From assembly GCA_024231215.1 (NCBI GenBank), contig JAAEQR010000211.1, positions 1 through 55,670 of the forward strand: 55,670 nucleotides of DNA. Reading direction: 5' to 3'. The position numbers and the translations under genes are program-made. This document shows, in pieces, positions 33,027 through 43,326 of the stretch; position 1 is the first letter of the stretch, and every line of letters begins with the position of its first letter. The DNA is from PVC group bacterium. Lineage in GTDB: Bacteria > Omnitrophota > Gorgyraeia > B26-G9. Below the pieces are notes generated by a model. That model was not told where the DNA came from. It saw only the letters and a list, made by a program, of their open reading frames with translations, and did no database searches.

Positions 33027-33476
33027 TTTCTTAAAAAACTCACTTAGCAAATACCCGCATTGTTCAGCAAGTATTCCGCTGCGAATATCAATCTTGTGAT
33101 TTAATTTTTCGTTATTAGCGACATTGGTCACTGACCCGCAAGCACCTGTTTTCGAGTCTGCTGCCCCATATATAATATTGTCTATCCGAGCCAGAACTAA
33201 TGCTCCGGCACACATTGAACACGGTTCAATTGTAGCATAAATAGAACATCCCGACAACCACTTATTGGCTAAAAAACTTGCTGCCTGGGTAATTGCAATC
33301 ATCTCCGCATGTGCCGTAGGATCCTTAAGCATTTCGATCTGGTTATGCGCCCGGGCAATTATTTTATCCTTATGCACAATCACCGCACCTACCGGTACGT
33401 CGTCGTTAGACGCGGCATTTTGTGCTTCTTTTATGGCTATAGCCATATAAAATTGGTCTTTATCTTGGTCAAACAT
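32988..33476 (-). CDS. tadA: tRNA adenosine-34 deaminase
   Basis: 162 residues from the ATG at 33476; an in-frame ATG at 33515 would lie against the tRNA-Arg terminator and adds residues outside the family. HAEMIAITQ and EPCSMCAGAL are the zinc and catalytic motifs (H, E, PCxxC). It converts A34 to inosine in tRNA-Arg(ACG), and that tRNA is encoded directly upstream at 33555-33631. The last residues RRGAPAEGGIN come from the GIY-YIG repeat and replace the native C-terminus. Confidence 0.92.
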   Translation of the reverse strand: MFDQDKDQFYMAIAIKEAQNAASNDDVPVGAVIVHKDKIIARAHNQIEMLKDPTAHAEMIAITQAASFLANKWLSGCSIYATIEPCSMCAGALVLARIDNIIYGAADSKTGACGSVTNVANNEKLNHKIDIRSGILAEQCGYLLSEFFKKKRRGAPAEGGIN

Positions 33477-33518
33477 TTGTTCACTCGCTTCGAATCTTCT
33501 CAAATTTGTCCGCATTCA

Positions 33519-33553
33519 AAATAAATGATTCCCACAAGGGGAATCATTTATTT
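33519..33553 (-). terminator. Terminator between tRNA-Arg and tadA
   Basis: AAATAAATGATTCCC pairs perfectly over 15 bases with GGGAATCATTTATTT across a 5-base loop, ending in TTTT on the minus strand. It starts 2 bases past the tRNA CCA. Confidence 0.8.
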
Positions 33554-33554
33554 A

Positions 33555-33631
33555 TGGCGCGGTCGAGAGGATTCGAACCTCTAACCGTCAGTTCCGTAGA
33601 CTGATGCTCTATCCAATTGAGCCACGACCGC
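33555..33631 (-). tRNA. tRNA-Arg (anticodon ACG)
   Basis: Acceptor GCGGTCG/CGACCGC, anticodon stem TCAGT/ACTGA with loop CTACGGA (anticodon ACG), T arm AGAGG-TTCGAAT-CCTCT and encoded GCCA. A34 must be deaminated by TadA to read CGU, CGC and CGA. Confidence 0.97.
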
Positions 33632-33969
33632 ATATATTTTGAATATTTAGTTTACTTATATTTCCTATGTTAAAAAGAACCAATTGCCCTTTCGCTTAAT
33701 CATCGGGAATTATCTTCAATAATCCCTCTAAGCTCAAGGATAAATTCACAGACCGCCTATCGGCTTATTATTTGCGTTTCCACAAATAATCTGTTCATTT
33801 AACCCACGACCGCACTGATTTGATTCTAAACTATTTTAAAAATTGTTTACACTTCTTGAGCCATGCCGAATGAAGCAATCCAAGCAAGATACTCTTCGGC
33901 ATCCCGAAGCTACACCCAAGACAGTCACTTCATTCGGGACGACCGCATATATCTTGAATATTTAGTTTA
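33625..33969. repeat. tRNA-Arg 5'-end duplication with nested palindrome
   Basis: The 30 bases at 33625-33654 (first bases of tRNA-Arg plus its leader) recur at 33940-33969 with one change. A third partial tRNA start (CCACGACCGCA) is at 33804. Between them lies a nested palindrome: arms CCGAATGAAG (33866-33875) and CTTCATTCGG (33928-33937), with an inner CTTCGG...CCGAAG hairpin. The second copy overlaps the stop of the gene at 33962. No gene is visible in this 330-base stretch. Confidence 0.7.
33655..33683 (-). promoter_or_regulatory. Putative promoter of tRNA-Arg
   Basis: Reverse strand TTGGTT (33683-33678), 17-base spacer, TATAAG (33660-33655), 24 bases before the tRNA start. Confidence 0.4.
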
Positions 33970-34267
33970 TTTCTTCTACTTCTACCTCAACTCCACCTAA
34001 AAGCATAGCAAAAATATTGTAGAAAGCCGCCAGAAGTGCAAAATATATACCGCCCACTAACGCAGCTACCAGGCCGAATATCAAAGCCCCCATAAATCCC
34101 GTCAGCATTGTTCCAATATAAGGAATAGACTCCAGTGTCTGCTTAAATTGTGCACTACCTACCCCCATACCAAACAATGTCACAACAAAGCCAAATACAA
34201 AATTCATACCACCAAACAGCTTAAATACCGACACCAAATCAATGGTTTTGTAAACTATTTTAGCCAT
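33962..34267 (-). CDS. Small membrane protein, possibly DUF3566-like
   Basis: 101 residues with two long hydrophobic segments (about 14-40 and 50-92) and an acidic tail (EVEVEEIN). The start (IDLVSVFKLFGG) resembles the DUF3566 pattern, but the match is weak. Its last codons lie in the duplicated tRNA-Arg flank, so the acidic end may have been acquired with that duplication. Confidence 0.5.
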   Translation of the reverse strand: MAKIVYKTIDLVSVFKLFGGMNFVFGFVVTLFGMGVGSAQFKQTLESIPYIGTMLTGFMGALIFGLVAALVGGIYFALLAAFYNIFAMLLGGVEVEVEEIN

Positions 34268-34352
34268 TATTCGCTCCTCCCTGTTAAGGAATTAAAGAGA
34301 CCCTATAAAATGTATCTTGTAAGATAGCATAAAAAGGAATAAAAAGCAAGGA

Positions 34353-34754
34353 TCAGTCCTTCCAATTGACTACATCATCGCCGCTTTCCACTCCATCTTT
34401 GCCTAACGAATATAGATCATAGCTGTATGTACGATGCAATCCCGGGCATTTATAGGTATATGCCTTACCCCAAGGATCTACCGGCTTTTCATCTAAATAA
34501 GGACCCTTCCAGTTTCTGGCTGAGTCAGGCGCTGCTAATAACGCGTTTAATCCCTCTTCGCTCTTCGGATAAGCTCCGTTATCCACTTTATAAAGTTTTA
34601 AGGATGTTGCAATATTAACCTCGATATCCGATGCCGCTACTTTTCTTCGGGCATCTTCGGAACGCCCGGCAAAACGAGGCAAAACCATAGCCGCCAGCAC
34701 CGCAATTATAATCACCACCAATAACAATTCAACCAGAGTAAATCCCTTATTCAT
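34353..34754 (-). CDS. gspG: Type II secretion major pseudopilin GspG
   Basis: 133 residues from the ATG at 34754, which has AAGGAGATG upstream; an earlier in-frame start lies inside the gspK end. The prepilin signal is MNKG|FTLVELLLVV with Glu5. The GspG fold follows, with KLYKVDNGAYPKSEEGLNAL and DPWGKAY. It is the main subunit of the secretion pseudopilus. It is last in the K-J-I-type gene order. Confidence 0.9.
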   Translation of the reverse strand: MNKGFTLVELLLVVIIIAVLAAMVLPRFAGRSEDARRKVAASDIEVNIATSLKLYKVDNGAYPKSEEGLNALLAAPDSARNWKGPYLDEKPVDPWGKAYTYKCPGLHRTYSYDLYSLGKDGVESGDDVVNWKD

Positions 34755-34756
34755 TT

Positions 34757-35659
34757 TTACATCTCCTTCCACTGATAGATTTTCTCTTTATCCATAATAA
34801 TCTCATATTTCATAGCCGGCTGGTCAAGATATAAGACTTCCACTTGTAGCGTAAAATACTTTCCGGCAACACCTAGATTATTTTTGCTAGTCAACTGAAG
34901 CAGTAAAGTCTGCTGCTGTTCAAACAACCCGGTAACTTCACGCAGATTATTTATAACTACTGACTTACTTTCAAAAAAACCATCATCTTCCGTCAGAAGT
35001 TCTCCGTCAGGACCAGCCCGGTATTCTTCAATAATTGTGGTAAGGTTTTCATCCATGCCCAGCACCTGCATGACCTTAGGCGGCGCAGTATTAATATTTA
35101 CAGCTCTGCCACCATACACTGTAATAATATCTTTTATCCCGTCAAAGATATCTCTATCTATGCCTTCAACCAACAATAGCTCTTCTTTTATATGAAAGGG
35201 ATATAACTCTGATTTGGTTATCTCTTCTGCTAATTCTTCGTTAAATCCGGGAAGATTACTCAGAATTTCCTTAGACGTTTTATTTATATTAATTTTACTT
35301 TCTTCATCTATAAGTATCGACTTAAACACCCAGGTTCCCATCTCTTTTTTCCGAGGCCGGCGTAAAGTATACAGGGTATCATATTCGCTCGTCTTATTAT
35401 TGCGTTCAGCTGTAGCATGAACATATGCGGCCTGCGCAAAATACTGTGCCGAAACTTGCTCTTTTAACCGCTGAGATATTCGTAGCTGCGCTGAGGTTAT
35501 GTTGTACGATGCCACCCCTAAAAAAGCAAACATGACCAATACCCAAATCGCAATAATAAGGATACTGCCGCGATTGTTTAGACTATGGTCAATAGCCAAT
35601 AGTTTATAGAATGTAAATCCCTGTAAATTTTTATTTATTTTTCTTTTTTCATTCATCAT
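34757..35659 (-). CDS. gspK: Type II secretion minor pseudopilin GspK-like
   Basis: 300 residues. The prepilin-type helix follows NNRG|SILIIAIWVLVMFAFL, and the large periplasmic domain includes ININKTSKEILSNLPG and AVNINTAPPKVMQVLG, the helix-hairpin-helix and SAM-like parts of GspK. It caps the pseudopilus. The long leader (31 residues) includes AIDHSLNN, a repeat-derived segment like those of the J and I genes. Confidence 0.8.
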   Translation of the reverse strand: MMNEKRKINKNLQGFTFYKLLAIDHSLNNRGSILIIAIWVLVMFAFLGVASYNITSAQLRISQRLKEQVSAQYFAQAAYVHATAERNNKTSEYDTLYTLRRPRKKEMGTWVFKSILIDEESKININKTSKEILSNLPGFNEELAEEITKSELYPFHIKEELLLVEGIDRDIFDGIKDIITVYGGRAVNINTAPPKVMQVLGMDENLTTIIEEYRAGPDGELLTEDDGFFESKSVVINNLREVTGLFEQQQTLLLQLTSKNNLGVAGKYFTLQVEVLYLDQPAMKYEIIMDKEKIYQWKEM

Positions 35660-35679
35660 TCATCATTCATAATTAATTC

Positions 35680-36339
35680 TTAATCATAATAAGTATGGGT
35701 TTCTTTTATTATAGTTTCTGATTTTGGGTCCGGAACATACGAAGAAATCGGGATAAATACCGTTTTAGTAAATTCATAGTCTTTTATTTTAATTTTCATC
35801 ATAACCGCATCAAAAATATCTTCCTGATCTTCCCATATATCAACAGTCTCATATGATTCTGTCTCTTCATCAAAATAAGAGTAGCTAAAAGAAACCTCAT
35901 CTATTAATAATACCTCTTCTTCCGGAGAAGCTATGCTTTCACTTCCTTCAAAAAAAGAATCTATCCCTGCTTCTGAACGCAAAAGAACTTTTTGACCGGC
36001 ATCAAACCGATAAGTAACTTCTACAATAGAATTATTTAAAGTCACAAATGAAAGTTCATCCGAGGTCCCCTCGGCATAAAAATCAGGCATATTTACTGCC
36101 TGACGCAGTTCCCTTCCTATCAAATCCAGCGATAACAATGCATTGCTTTGCGTAAAATCCACATTGCGGGCTCGATCCCAGAGTTTCATGCCGGCGAAAA
36201 AGCTTGAGGCAACTCCCACACCAATAATTGCGAAAATCGTAACTACAATCAACATCTCCACCAATGTAAAGCCATGTTTGGTATCTAGTGAATGGTGAAT
36301 GGTGAATGGTGAATTATACTTTGTTTTATTTTTTCTCAT
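35680..36339 (-). CDS. gspJ: Type II secretion minor pseudopilin GspJ-like
   Basis: 219 residues. The leader ends HG|FTLVEMLIVVTIFAIIG. The rest (WDRARNVDFTQSNALLSLDLIGRELRQAV) matches the GspJ/PulJ family. The leader is unusually long (23 residues) because SPFTIHHSLDTK is encoded by tandem GTGAATG repeats at 36285-36315. Confidence 0.75.
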   Translation of the reverse strand: MRKNKTKYNSPFTIHHSLDTKHGFTLVEMLIVVTIFAIIGVGVASSFFAGMKLWDRARNVDFTQSNALLSLDLIGRELRQAVNMPDFYAEGTSDELSFVTLNNSIVEVTYRFDAGQKVLLRSEAGIDSFFEGSESIASPEEEVLLIDEVSFSYSYFDEETESYETVDIWEDQEDIFDAVMMKIKIKDYEFTKTVFIPISSYVPDPKSETIIKETHTYYD

Positions 36340-36383
36340 GTTTTATTTTTTTATCTTTTATCTTTTTATTTATAAGTTATAAC

Positions 36384-36890
36384 CTATAATTCTTCCTCCG
36401 GGGGAACCAAAAAATATGTACCGATAGTCAAATCTCTCTCTTTGCCTTCCTGATGCCATGTAAGTTTTAATTTAACTTCGCTTACGAGATATTTTTCCTC
36501 TTCTTCTTCCTCTTCATCTTCCTCTCCGAATTCTTCAGATTCAACCACTAGTTCTTCTAATTCTTCATATTCCAAAACAGTAACTTCTGTAGTTAAAATC
36601 GCCGGCCGGTTGTTCAGCATTATCTCTTCATGTATCGCTTCTAAAGAAGCTTCCGGATCTGCCTTCCGCTCCAGCTGTAGTTCGGAAATCCTGCCCTCCA
36701 ATATCTGCACAGCCTTAACATCGTTAGTCCCGATATCTAATGCCGAAACTACAAAGATCAACGATCGCAAAACCATTACAAGTCCGATAGTCAGGATAGA
36801 AACCGCAACTATAAGCTCGATAAGGGTAAAACCTTGTTTGGTGTTTAGTGAATCGTGAATAGTGAATGGTGAAATGTATTTTTGTCTCAT
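36384..36890 (-). CDS. gspI: Type II secretion minor pseudopilin GspI-like
   Basis: 168 residues. The leader ends QG|FTLIELIVAVSILTIG. The mature part has a strongly acidic insert (EEFGEEDEEEEEEEKYL). Its leader segment SPFTIHDSLNTK is nearly the same as in gspJ and comes from the same intergenic repeat. Assignment to I rather than H rests on gene order and size. Confidence 0.7.
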   Translation of the reverse strand: MRQKYISPFTIHDSLNTKQGFTLIELIVAVSILTIGLVMVLRSLIFVVSALDIGTNDVKAVQILEGRISELQLERKADPEASLEAIHEEIMLNNRPAILTTEVTVLEYEELEELVVESEEFGEEDEEEEEEEKYLVSEVKLKLTWHQEGKERDLTIGTYFLVPPEEEL

Positions 36891-36945
36891 ATTTTTTCTT
36901 TTTATATTTTACGAACAACGAATCACGAGATACTAGATACGATAT

Positions 36946-37488
36946 TTATGAAGGGATAGCTATACTTATGACCCCGCCCATCTCCAGCTTAATCGCTTTT
37001 TTATCTTTGGAGGCCACAGAAAATTTGTCAAGTCTGATAAGAAAACTGCTTTCCTGGATCTTATTTAAAAATTTCAGCAGTTGCTCAAAACTAACCTCCA
37101 GACGAAATTCCGCCTGATATGTTTTATATCCATCAAACGCCTCCGGTTTATCACGCGGACTTAAATTAGTAATAGATCCCCCTGATTCACTGACAATGCG
37201 TTCCATTTCCTTAAGTAGTTCTGCAATTGCCTGCTTATCACTGGTTGCAGTCTTTTCCAGATAAGGCTTACAGTATTCATAATCTTCTAATATTTTGTCT
37301 TTTCCAGCCTCTATCTCCAAACCTTCTTTTAATCTATGTTCCTGAAGTTTTATTTGGTTACGAAAGCTTTTTATTTTGCTAAGCAAGTTCGAAACAAAAT
37401 ATCTTTCAACAAAAAAAGCAAATATTATTGTTGCTGCGATACAAGCCAGCGCTATAGTTTTCTTATCTTTAAATAATTTTTGTAACAT
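36946..37488 (-). CDS. Type II secretion GspM/PilO-like protein
   Basis: 180 residues with one N-terminal membrane helix (IALACIAATIIFAFFV), a coiled coil, and a ferredoxin-like periplasmic domain. It contains YQAEFRLEVSFEQLLKFLNK, typical of PilO/GspM. It would join the GspL-like protein in the inner-membrane platform. Confidence 0.7.
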   Translation of the reverse strand: MLQKLFKDKKTIALACIAATIIFAFFVERYFVSNLLSKIKSFRNQIKLQEHRLKEGLEIEAGKDKILEDYEYCKPYLEKTATSDKQAIAELLKEMERIVSESGGSITNLSPRDKPEAFDGYKTYQAEFRLEVSFEQLLKFLNKIQESSFLIRLDKFSVASKDKKAIKLEMGGVISIAIPS

Positions 37489-37506
37489 TTTCCACCTGGT
37501 AATAAC

Positions 37507-38916
37507 TTATAGATTTAACAATAAACTCAATTCAAAATCCGTTAATATCATATTTTTCATTTTTCGCTCTCTAGTGTACCTTGTCTGAACCTCTGTAAAT
37601 TCTTCCACCTCATCCAAGCTGCTTACTAAAGCAAAGACATCCGATAGTTTATACGCTTGTCCTCGTAAAGTTATTTTTTTATTATCACTCAAACTAATTA
37701 ATTCGATTGAAGCACTGTCTTTAATTACTTTTTGCAAACGTGACATTACAAATAAAGGAATGCATCTTTTATTAAGAAAACTTTTTGTAAATGCTATCCT
37801 ATCTATTTTCTCCGCAATATCACCCAATTCATTCTCCACTAGAATTGATCGTTCAGTAAGCTGTTTTAGATAGGTTTGTTTATTATAAATTCTTGCCCAA
37901 AATATCAAACTTATAATCATAAATGAAAGAATCATTAAGCTTCCTAAGACAACCAACTCTTTTGTTTTCTCTTTTACCGATCTCCTGACCTGCATTTCCG
38001 GTAGGATAAATGATAATATCACATTTCCTTCTTTTAAATTCAATTCTGATAAAGCATTAAGCGAGATGCTTTCCGGAATCCTTCTCTCTTTTGTTTTCAA
38101 TATACCCTCGGATACCGGCCCGGACACAGTCCTAACCGGAATGCTCAATTCTTCCTCGACTATTTTAGAAAATCTCGGAATATTCGCGCCGGACAGAAAA
38201 ATAGCCTGCGGTTTTTTTTCTATTTCTTCATTATTAAAAATTAATAAAGACTGTCTAACTTCACCAAGAAGTTTCCTCTTCCCCAGATCACTGTGAAGTT
38301 CTTGCGCTTTAATCGCAATATTTCGTGTGAACAATAAGTTATCCCTATCAAAAATAATAAAATCCGTAAATGTCGCGTCTATATCCAAAATCAAGTATAG
38401 CTCTGTCTTCTTTATTTCCGAATTAAAACTCCTAAGTACCCATTGCCAGCTTCCGTAAGAACTCAAGGTTATTCTATCTACCGGGAAACCAGTCTTTTCC
38501 AGTATACGCATCTGCCGGGTGATAATGTCAATATGGATAATCGCCAGCATAACCCTTGCATAACCTAACTCATCCACTCCGGAAAAATGATGACTAAGAA
38601 CAACTTCTTCTCTTTTATAAGGAATAATCCGGCTAATATGCAGGTCTATCATACCTCCAATTTCACTTTGATCTTTGGACGGCAGATGCAAGTTTCTTAC
38701 CGTGACAAAACTTCTGGCTAAAGAAACAGCTACGGCTTTCGGTTTATATCGATTTGTCTTGAGAAAACTCATAATTGCGCCAGCAATATCCCCGTCACTA
38801 AGTGTACCTATGGGTTTTACCATAGCATCAATAATTTTTGCCTGCTGCCCCCGATGTTTAGAGACAACTATTTTTATATATTCTTCACTTATTTCTACGC
38901 CAATAAATACTTTCAT
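37507..38916 (-). CDS. Type II secretion GspL-like (PilM-PilN fusion) protein
   Basis: 469 residues. The first ~310 residues form an actin-like PilM/GspL cytoplasmic domain (MKVFIGVEISEEYIKIVV, LYLILDIDATFTDFIIFD, AIFLSGANIPRF). One membrane helix at about 325-345 (LVVLGSLMILSFMIISLIFW) is followed by a PilN-like periplasmic domain. It anchors the secretion ATPase. Its start overlaps the gspF stop by 1 base. Confidence 0.75.
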   Translation of the reverse strand: MKVFIGVEISEEYIKIVVSKHRGQQAKIIDAMVKPIGTLSDGDIAGAIMSFLKTNRYKPKAVAVSLARSFVTVRNLHLPSKDQSEIGGMIDLHISRIIPYKREEVVLSHHFSGVDELGYARVMLAIIHIDIITRQMRILEKTGFPVDRITLSSYGSWQWVLRSFNSEIKKTELYLILDIDATFTDFIIFDRDNLLFTRNIAIKAQELHSDLGKRKLLGEVRQSLLIFNNEEIEKKPQAIFLSGANIPRFSKIVEEELSIPVRTVSGPVSEGILKTKERRIPESISLNALSELNLKEGNVILSFILPEMQVRRSVKEKTKELVVLGSLMILSFMIISLIFWARIYNKQTYLKQLTERSILVENELGDIAEKIDRIAFTKSFLNKRCIPLFVMSRLQKVIKDSASIELISLSDNKKITLRGQAYKLSDVFALVSSLDEVEEFTEVQTRYTRERKMKNMILTDFELSLLLNL

Positions 38917-40148
38917 TATCCGCTAACCGTTTGTGTCATTTGAAATACAGGAACCAAAATTGATAAAACAATAGAACCTAAGACTACCCCCAAAACCAAA
39001 ATTAATACCGGCTCAAGTAATGAACTCACTAAAGCCACATCCGAATCTACCTGCTGAGCGTAAGATTCTGAAATTTCTCCTAATACTTCCGCAAGGCGGC
39101 CGGACTCTTCGCCAACAGCAATCATTTTAGTAAAGAAATCCGGCAGACCAGTTAACTCCGACATACTACGCGACATACTCTGTCCGGCGGAAACACGCGC
39201 TAATACACCTTTTAATTCTTCTTTTAATTTATAATCACTCAACCCGGGGATAACCACTTCCAATGCCCGTAACGCCGGAACCCCCCGCTTTAAAAGCAAT
39301 CCCAAAGAATGTGCAAAATAAGTCAATTCCTGATTTAAAAGCATTCTTTTTATAATCGGTAGTTTAGTCTTTATTCCTCTGGATATATCTTTCAATACCG
39401 GGTTATCTTTTTGTTTATATATAAGAACCGCCCCTACAGCTATTGCTCCCAATCCAAATACCCAGCTTTGATTAGAAAACATGCTTATTTTTAAAATTAT
39501 CTTAGTGATCAACGGCAGTTCAACTCCAGGCCCCATTAGAATTGGTCTTAGTTTCGGAATGACAAATGTAATCAGCACAAAAATACTCATCATCCCTACA
39601 AATATCAGTAATACCGGGTAGGCCAAGGCAACTACAACCTTGTTTTTTAACGCTTCTTTTTTGGATGAAAATTCCAGTATTTGTTCAAGCGCAGAAGCCA
39701 TCGCTCCGCTAGCTTCTCCAGACCTGACAATGTTAACATATAGAGTGGAAAATAATTTCGGAAACCGGGACAACGCTTCGGATAATGATTGTCCCTCTTT
39801 AATCGCATTGTATATTTCCAGTATAACTTCCTGGAAAGCAACATTCTCTGTTTGCTCGTAAACAATATTTAACGCCTGTAATAAAGCTACCTGTGCGCGA
39901 ACCAAAGTAGTTAACTTTTGCGTAAAAACAAAAATTTGACGAGAATTTATCCTAGAACGAATCTTTCTTTTAGCCTTTGGTTGTTCTGAGGTTCCTTCTC
40001 CGTAAGACTCAACTGTAACTACTTCAATAGCAATCGGAAACACGCCTTGCGCCATAAGCCTGTCTAAGGCCTCTTCCTGGCTTTTCGCGTCGATAGTTCC
40101 TTCGATAATGCTATCCAGTCCCTTTTTCGCTTTATATTTAAAACGCAT
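38916..40148 (-). CDS. gspF: Type II secretion inner-membrane protein GspF
   Basis: 410 residues with the two T2SSF domains. The motifs EGQSLSEALSRFPKLFSTLY and SGEASGAMASALEQI appear first, then SAGQSMSRSMSELTGLPDFF and VGEESGRLAEVLGEI. Three membrane helices are present, with the N-terminal cytoplasmic extension. It is the platform protein contacted by GspE. Confidence 0.93.
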   Translation of the reverse strand: MRFKYKAKKGLDSIIEGTIDAKSQEEALDRLMAQGVFPIAIEVVTVESYGEGTSEQPKAKRKIRSRINSRQIFVFTQKLTTLVRAQVALLQALNIVYEQTENVAFQEVILEIYNAIKEGQSLSEALSRFPKLFSTLYVNIVRSGEASGAMASALEQILEFSSKKEALKNKVVVALAYPVLLIFVGMMSIFVLITFVIPKLRPILMGPGVELPLITKIILKISMFSNQSWVFGLGAIAVGAVLIYKQKDNPVLKDISRGIKTKLPIIKRMLLNQELTYFAHSLGLLLKRGVPALRALEVVIPGLSDYKLKEELKGVLARVSAGQSMSRSMSELTGLPDFFTKMIAVGEESGRLAEVLGEISESYAQQVDSDVALVSSLLEPVLILVLGVVLGSIVLSILVPVFQMTQTVSG

Positions 40149-40149
40149 A

Positions 40150-40229
<80 letters not shown>

Positions 40230-40234
40230 CCTTT

Positions 40235-41914
40235 TTATTCCTTTAAATCCACCACCTGCATTAATTCTTCCGGAGTGGTTTGTCCTTCCCTGACACATTC
40301 TATACCCGATTCTCTTAATGTTCTATAGCCTAACTCCCTGGCTTTTTCTTTAACTTTAGTCGTCGATGATTTTTCTAGAATCAAATCCTGGATTTCCGGA
40401 ACCACTGGCAAAATCTCATGCAAAGCTTTCCGGCTCCGATATCCAATACCATTGCAGGCATCACAGCCCCGGCCAAAGTAAGTCTTCATAGTATTAAACG
40501 GCGGCGGCAAATTATGATTATCTTTTCTTTCTTCTTTACAATCCGGACAAATAACTCTTACTAGCCGCTGAGCAATAAAGGCGTTTACCGAAGATGCTAT
40601 CAGATACGGCTCGATTCCTATATCTATAAGTCTGGCCGCCCCACTAGCCGCATCATTAGTATGTAAAGTTGAGAATATTAAATGTCCGGTAAGTGACGTA
40701 CGGATTGCTAGCTCCGCCGTCTCTAAATCTCTAACTTCTCCGATCATCATAATATCCGGGTCATGACGCAGTATACTTCTTAAAGCCCGGGCAAAAGTAA
40801 AATCGATTTCCGGCTTAACCTGGATCTGCATAATTCCGCTTAGCTCATATTCTACCGGATCTTCAATCGTAATAATTTTCACTTCATCATTGTTTAACCG
40901 GTTTAAACAAGCATATAAAGTCGTTGTCTTTCCACTTCCGGTTGGCCCAGTTAGAAAAATAATACCATGCGGCCGGTCCATAAGTTCTTCTATCTGCGCA
41001 AGGTCATCTCCGGCAAAACCAAGTTCCTTTAAATCGAAAATATATTGAACCGGCAATACCCTGATCACAATACCTTCCCCGTAAACAGAAGGAATTATAG
41101 AAATTCTTAAATCAACCTGCTTTCCCTGTATTTTAACAATCGCCCGGCCGTCCTGCGGCAAACGTTTTTCTACCACGTTTAGATTAGAAATTATTTTTAT
41201 TCTGGCAATTATCGATCTATGCAAATATTTTATTTGCTCTGAAACATTCATATCATAAAGAACCCCGTCAATACGATATCTTATACGAACCTTATTTCGG
41301 TACGGTTCAATATGAATATCAGTTGCGCGTCGCGCTATAGCTTCTGATAATACCTGGTTTACCAGCTCTATCACCGATGCGTCCTCAGCTGATTTTTCCG
41401 TCTGTTCAACTTCAGCAATCTCTTCCCTGGCCTGCTTCTCTTCTTTTTCCCCCAGGTTTTGAGCCAAGATTTTTTCCACTGTATCCGCGCCAAAACCATA
41501 ATAGCGGCGGATCGCGTCTAATATCTCTTCTTGTGTTGCCAGCACTCTGTCTATATCATATCCCAAGTGCAACTTCAGATCTTCCATAGACCAGATCGCT
41601 AAAGGATCGGAAACGGCAATAGTAATAATTTTGTCTTCTTTTTTAATCGGTATGATTTTATAATGCCAAACAAATTTTACGGGAACAGCATCAATTACAT
41701 CCTGAGGGATTTGTATCTCTTTTAATGTCGAGTAAAACGGCACTCCCAATTGCTCTCCTAAAACCTTCAAAAGCTGTTCTTCGGTAACCATTTTCAACCG
41801 AATTACCGTCTTACCGATTACCTCTCCTTTTTTCTTAGATTCAACCAAAGCTGTCTCTAACTGTTCTTGGGTAATCAAACCTTTTTGAATTAATATTTCG
41901 CCTATTTTCGCCAT
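40235..41914 (-). CDS. gspE: Type II secretion/pilus assembly ATPase GspE
   Basis: 559 residues. An N-terminal MshEN domain (LGEQLGVPFYSTLKEIQIP) is followed by the secretion ATPase with Walker A GPTGSGKTTT, Asp box, Walker B DIMMIGEVRDLETAE and His box. The Cys4 zinc site is CPDC...CDAC. It powers pseudopilus assembly. Confidence 0.95.
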   Translation of the reverse strand: MAKIGEILIQKGLITQEQLETALVESKKKGEVIGKTVIRLKMVTEEQLLKVLGEQLGVPFYSTLKEIQIPQDVIDAVPVKFVWHYKIIPIKKEDKIITIAVSDPLAIWSMEDLKLHLGYDIDRVLATQEEILDAIRRYYGFGADTVEKILAQNLGEKEEKQAREEIAEVEQTEKSAEDASVIELVNQVLSEAIARRATDIHIEPYRNKVRIRYRIDGVLYDMNVSEQIKYLHRSIIARIKIISNLNVVEKRLPQDGRAIVKIQGKQVDLRISIIPSVYGEGIVIRVLPVQYIFDLKELGFAGDDLAQIEELMDRPHGIIFLTGPTGSGKTTTLYACLNRLNNDEVKIITIEDPVEYELSGIMQIQVKPEIDFTFARALRSILRHDPDIMMIGEVRDLETAELAIRTSLTGHLIFSTLHTNDAASGAARLIDIGIEPYLIASSVNAFIAQRLVRVICPDCKEERKDNHNLPPPFNTMKTYFGRGCDACNGIGYRSRKALHEILPVVPEIQDLILEKSSTTKVKEKARELGYRTLRESGIECVREGQTTPEELMQVVDLKE

Positions 41915-41933
41915 ATTTATTCCTAATAATTAT

Positions 41934-43322
<1,389 letters not shown>

Positions 43323-43326
43323 CTAT

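Noticed and set aside
33476..33515. Upstream ATG for tadA at 33515
   Set aside because: It would begin against the tRNA-Arg terminator hairpin; the internal Met at 33476 fits the family N-terminus.
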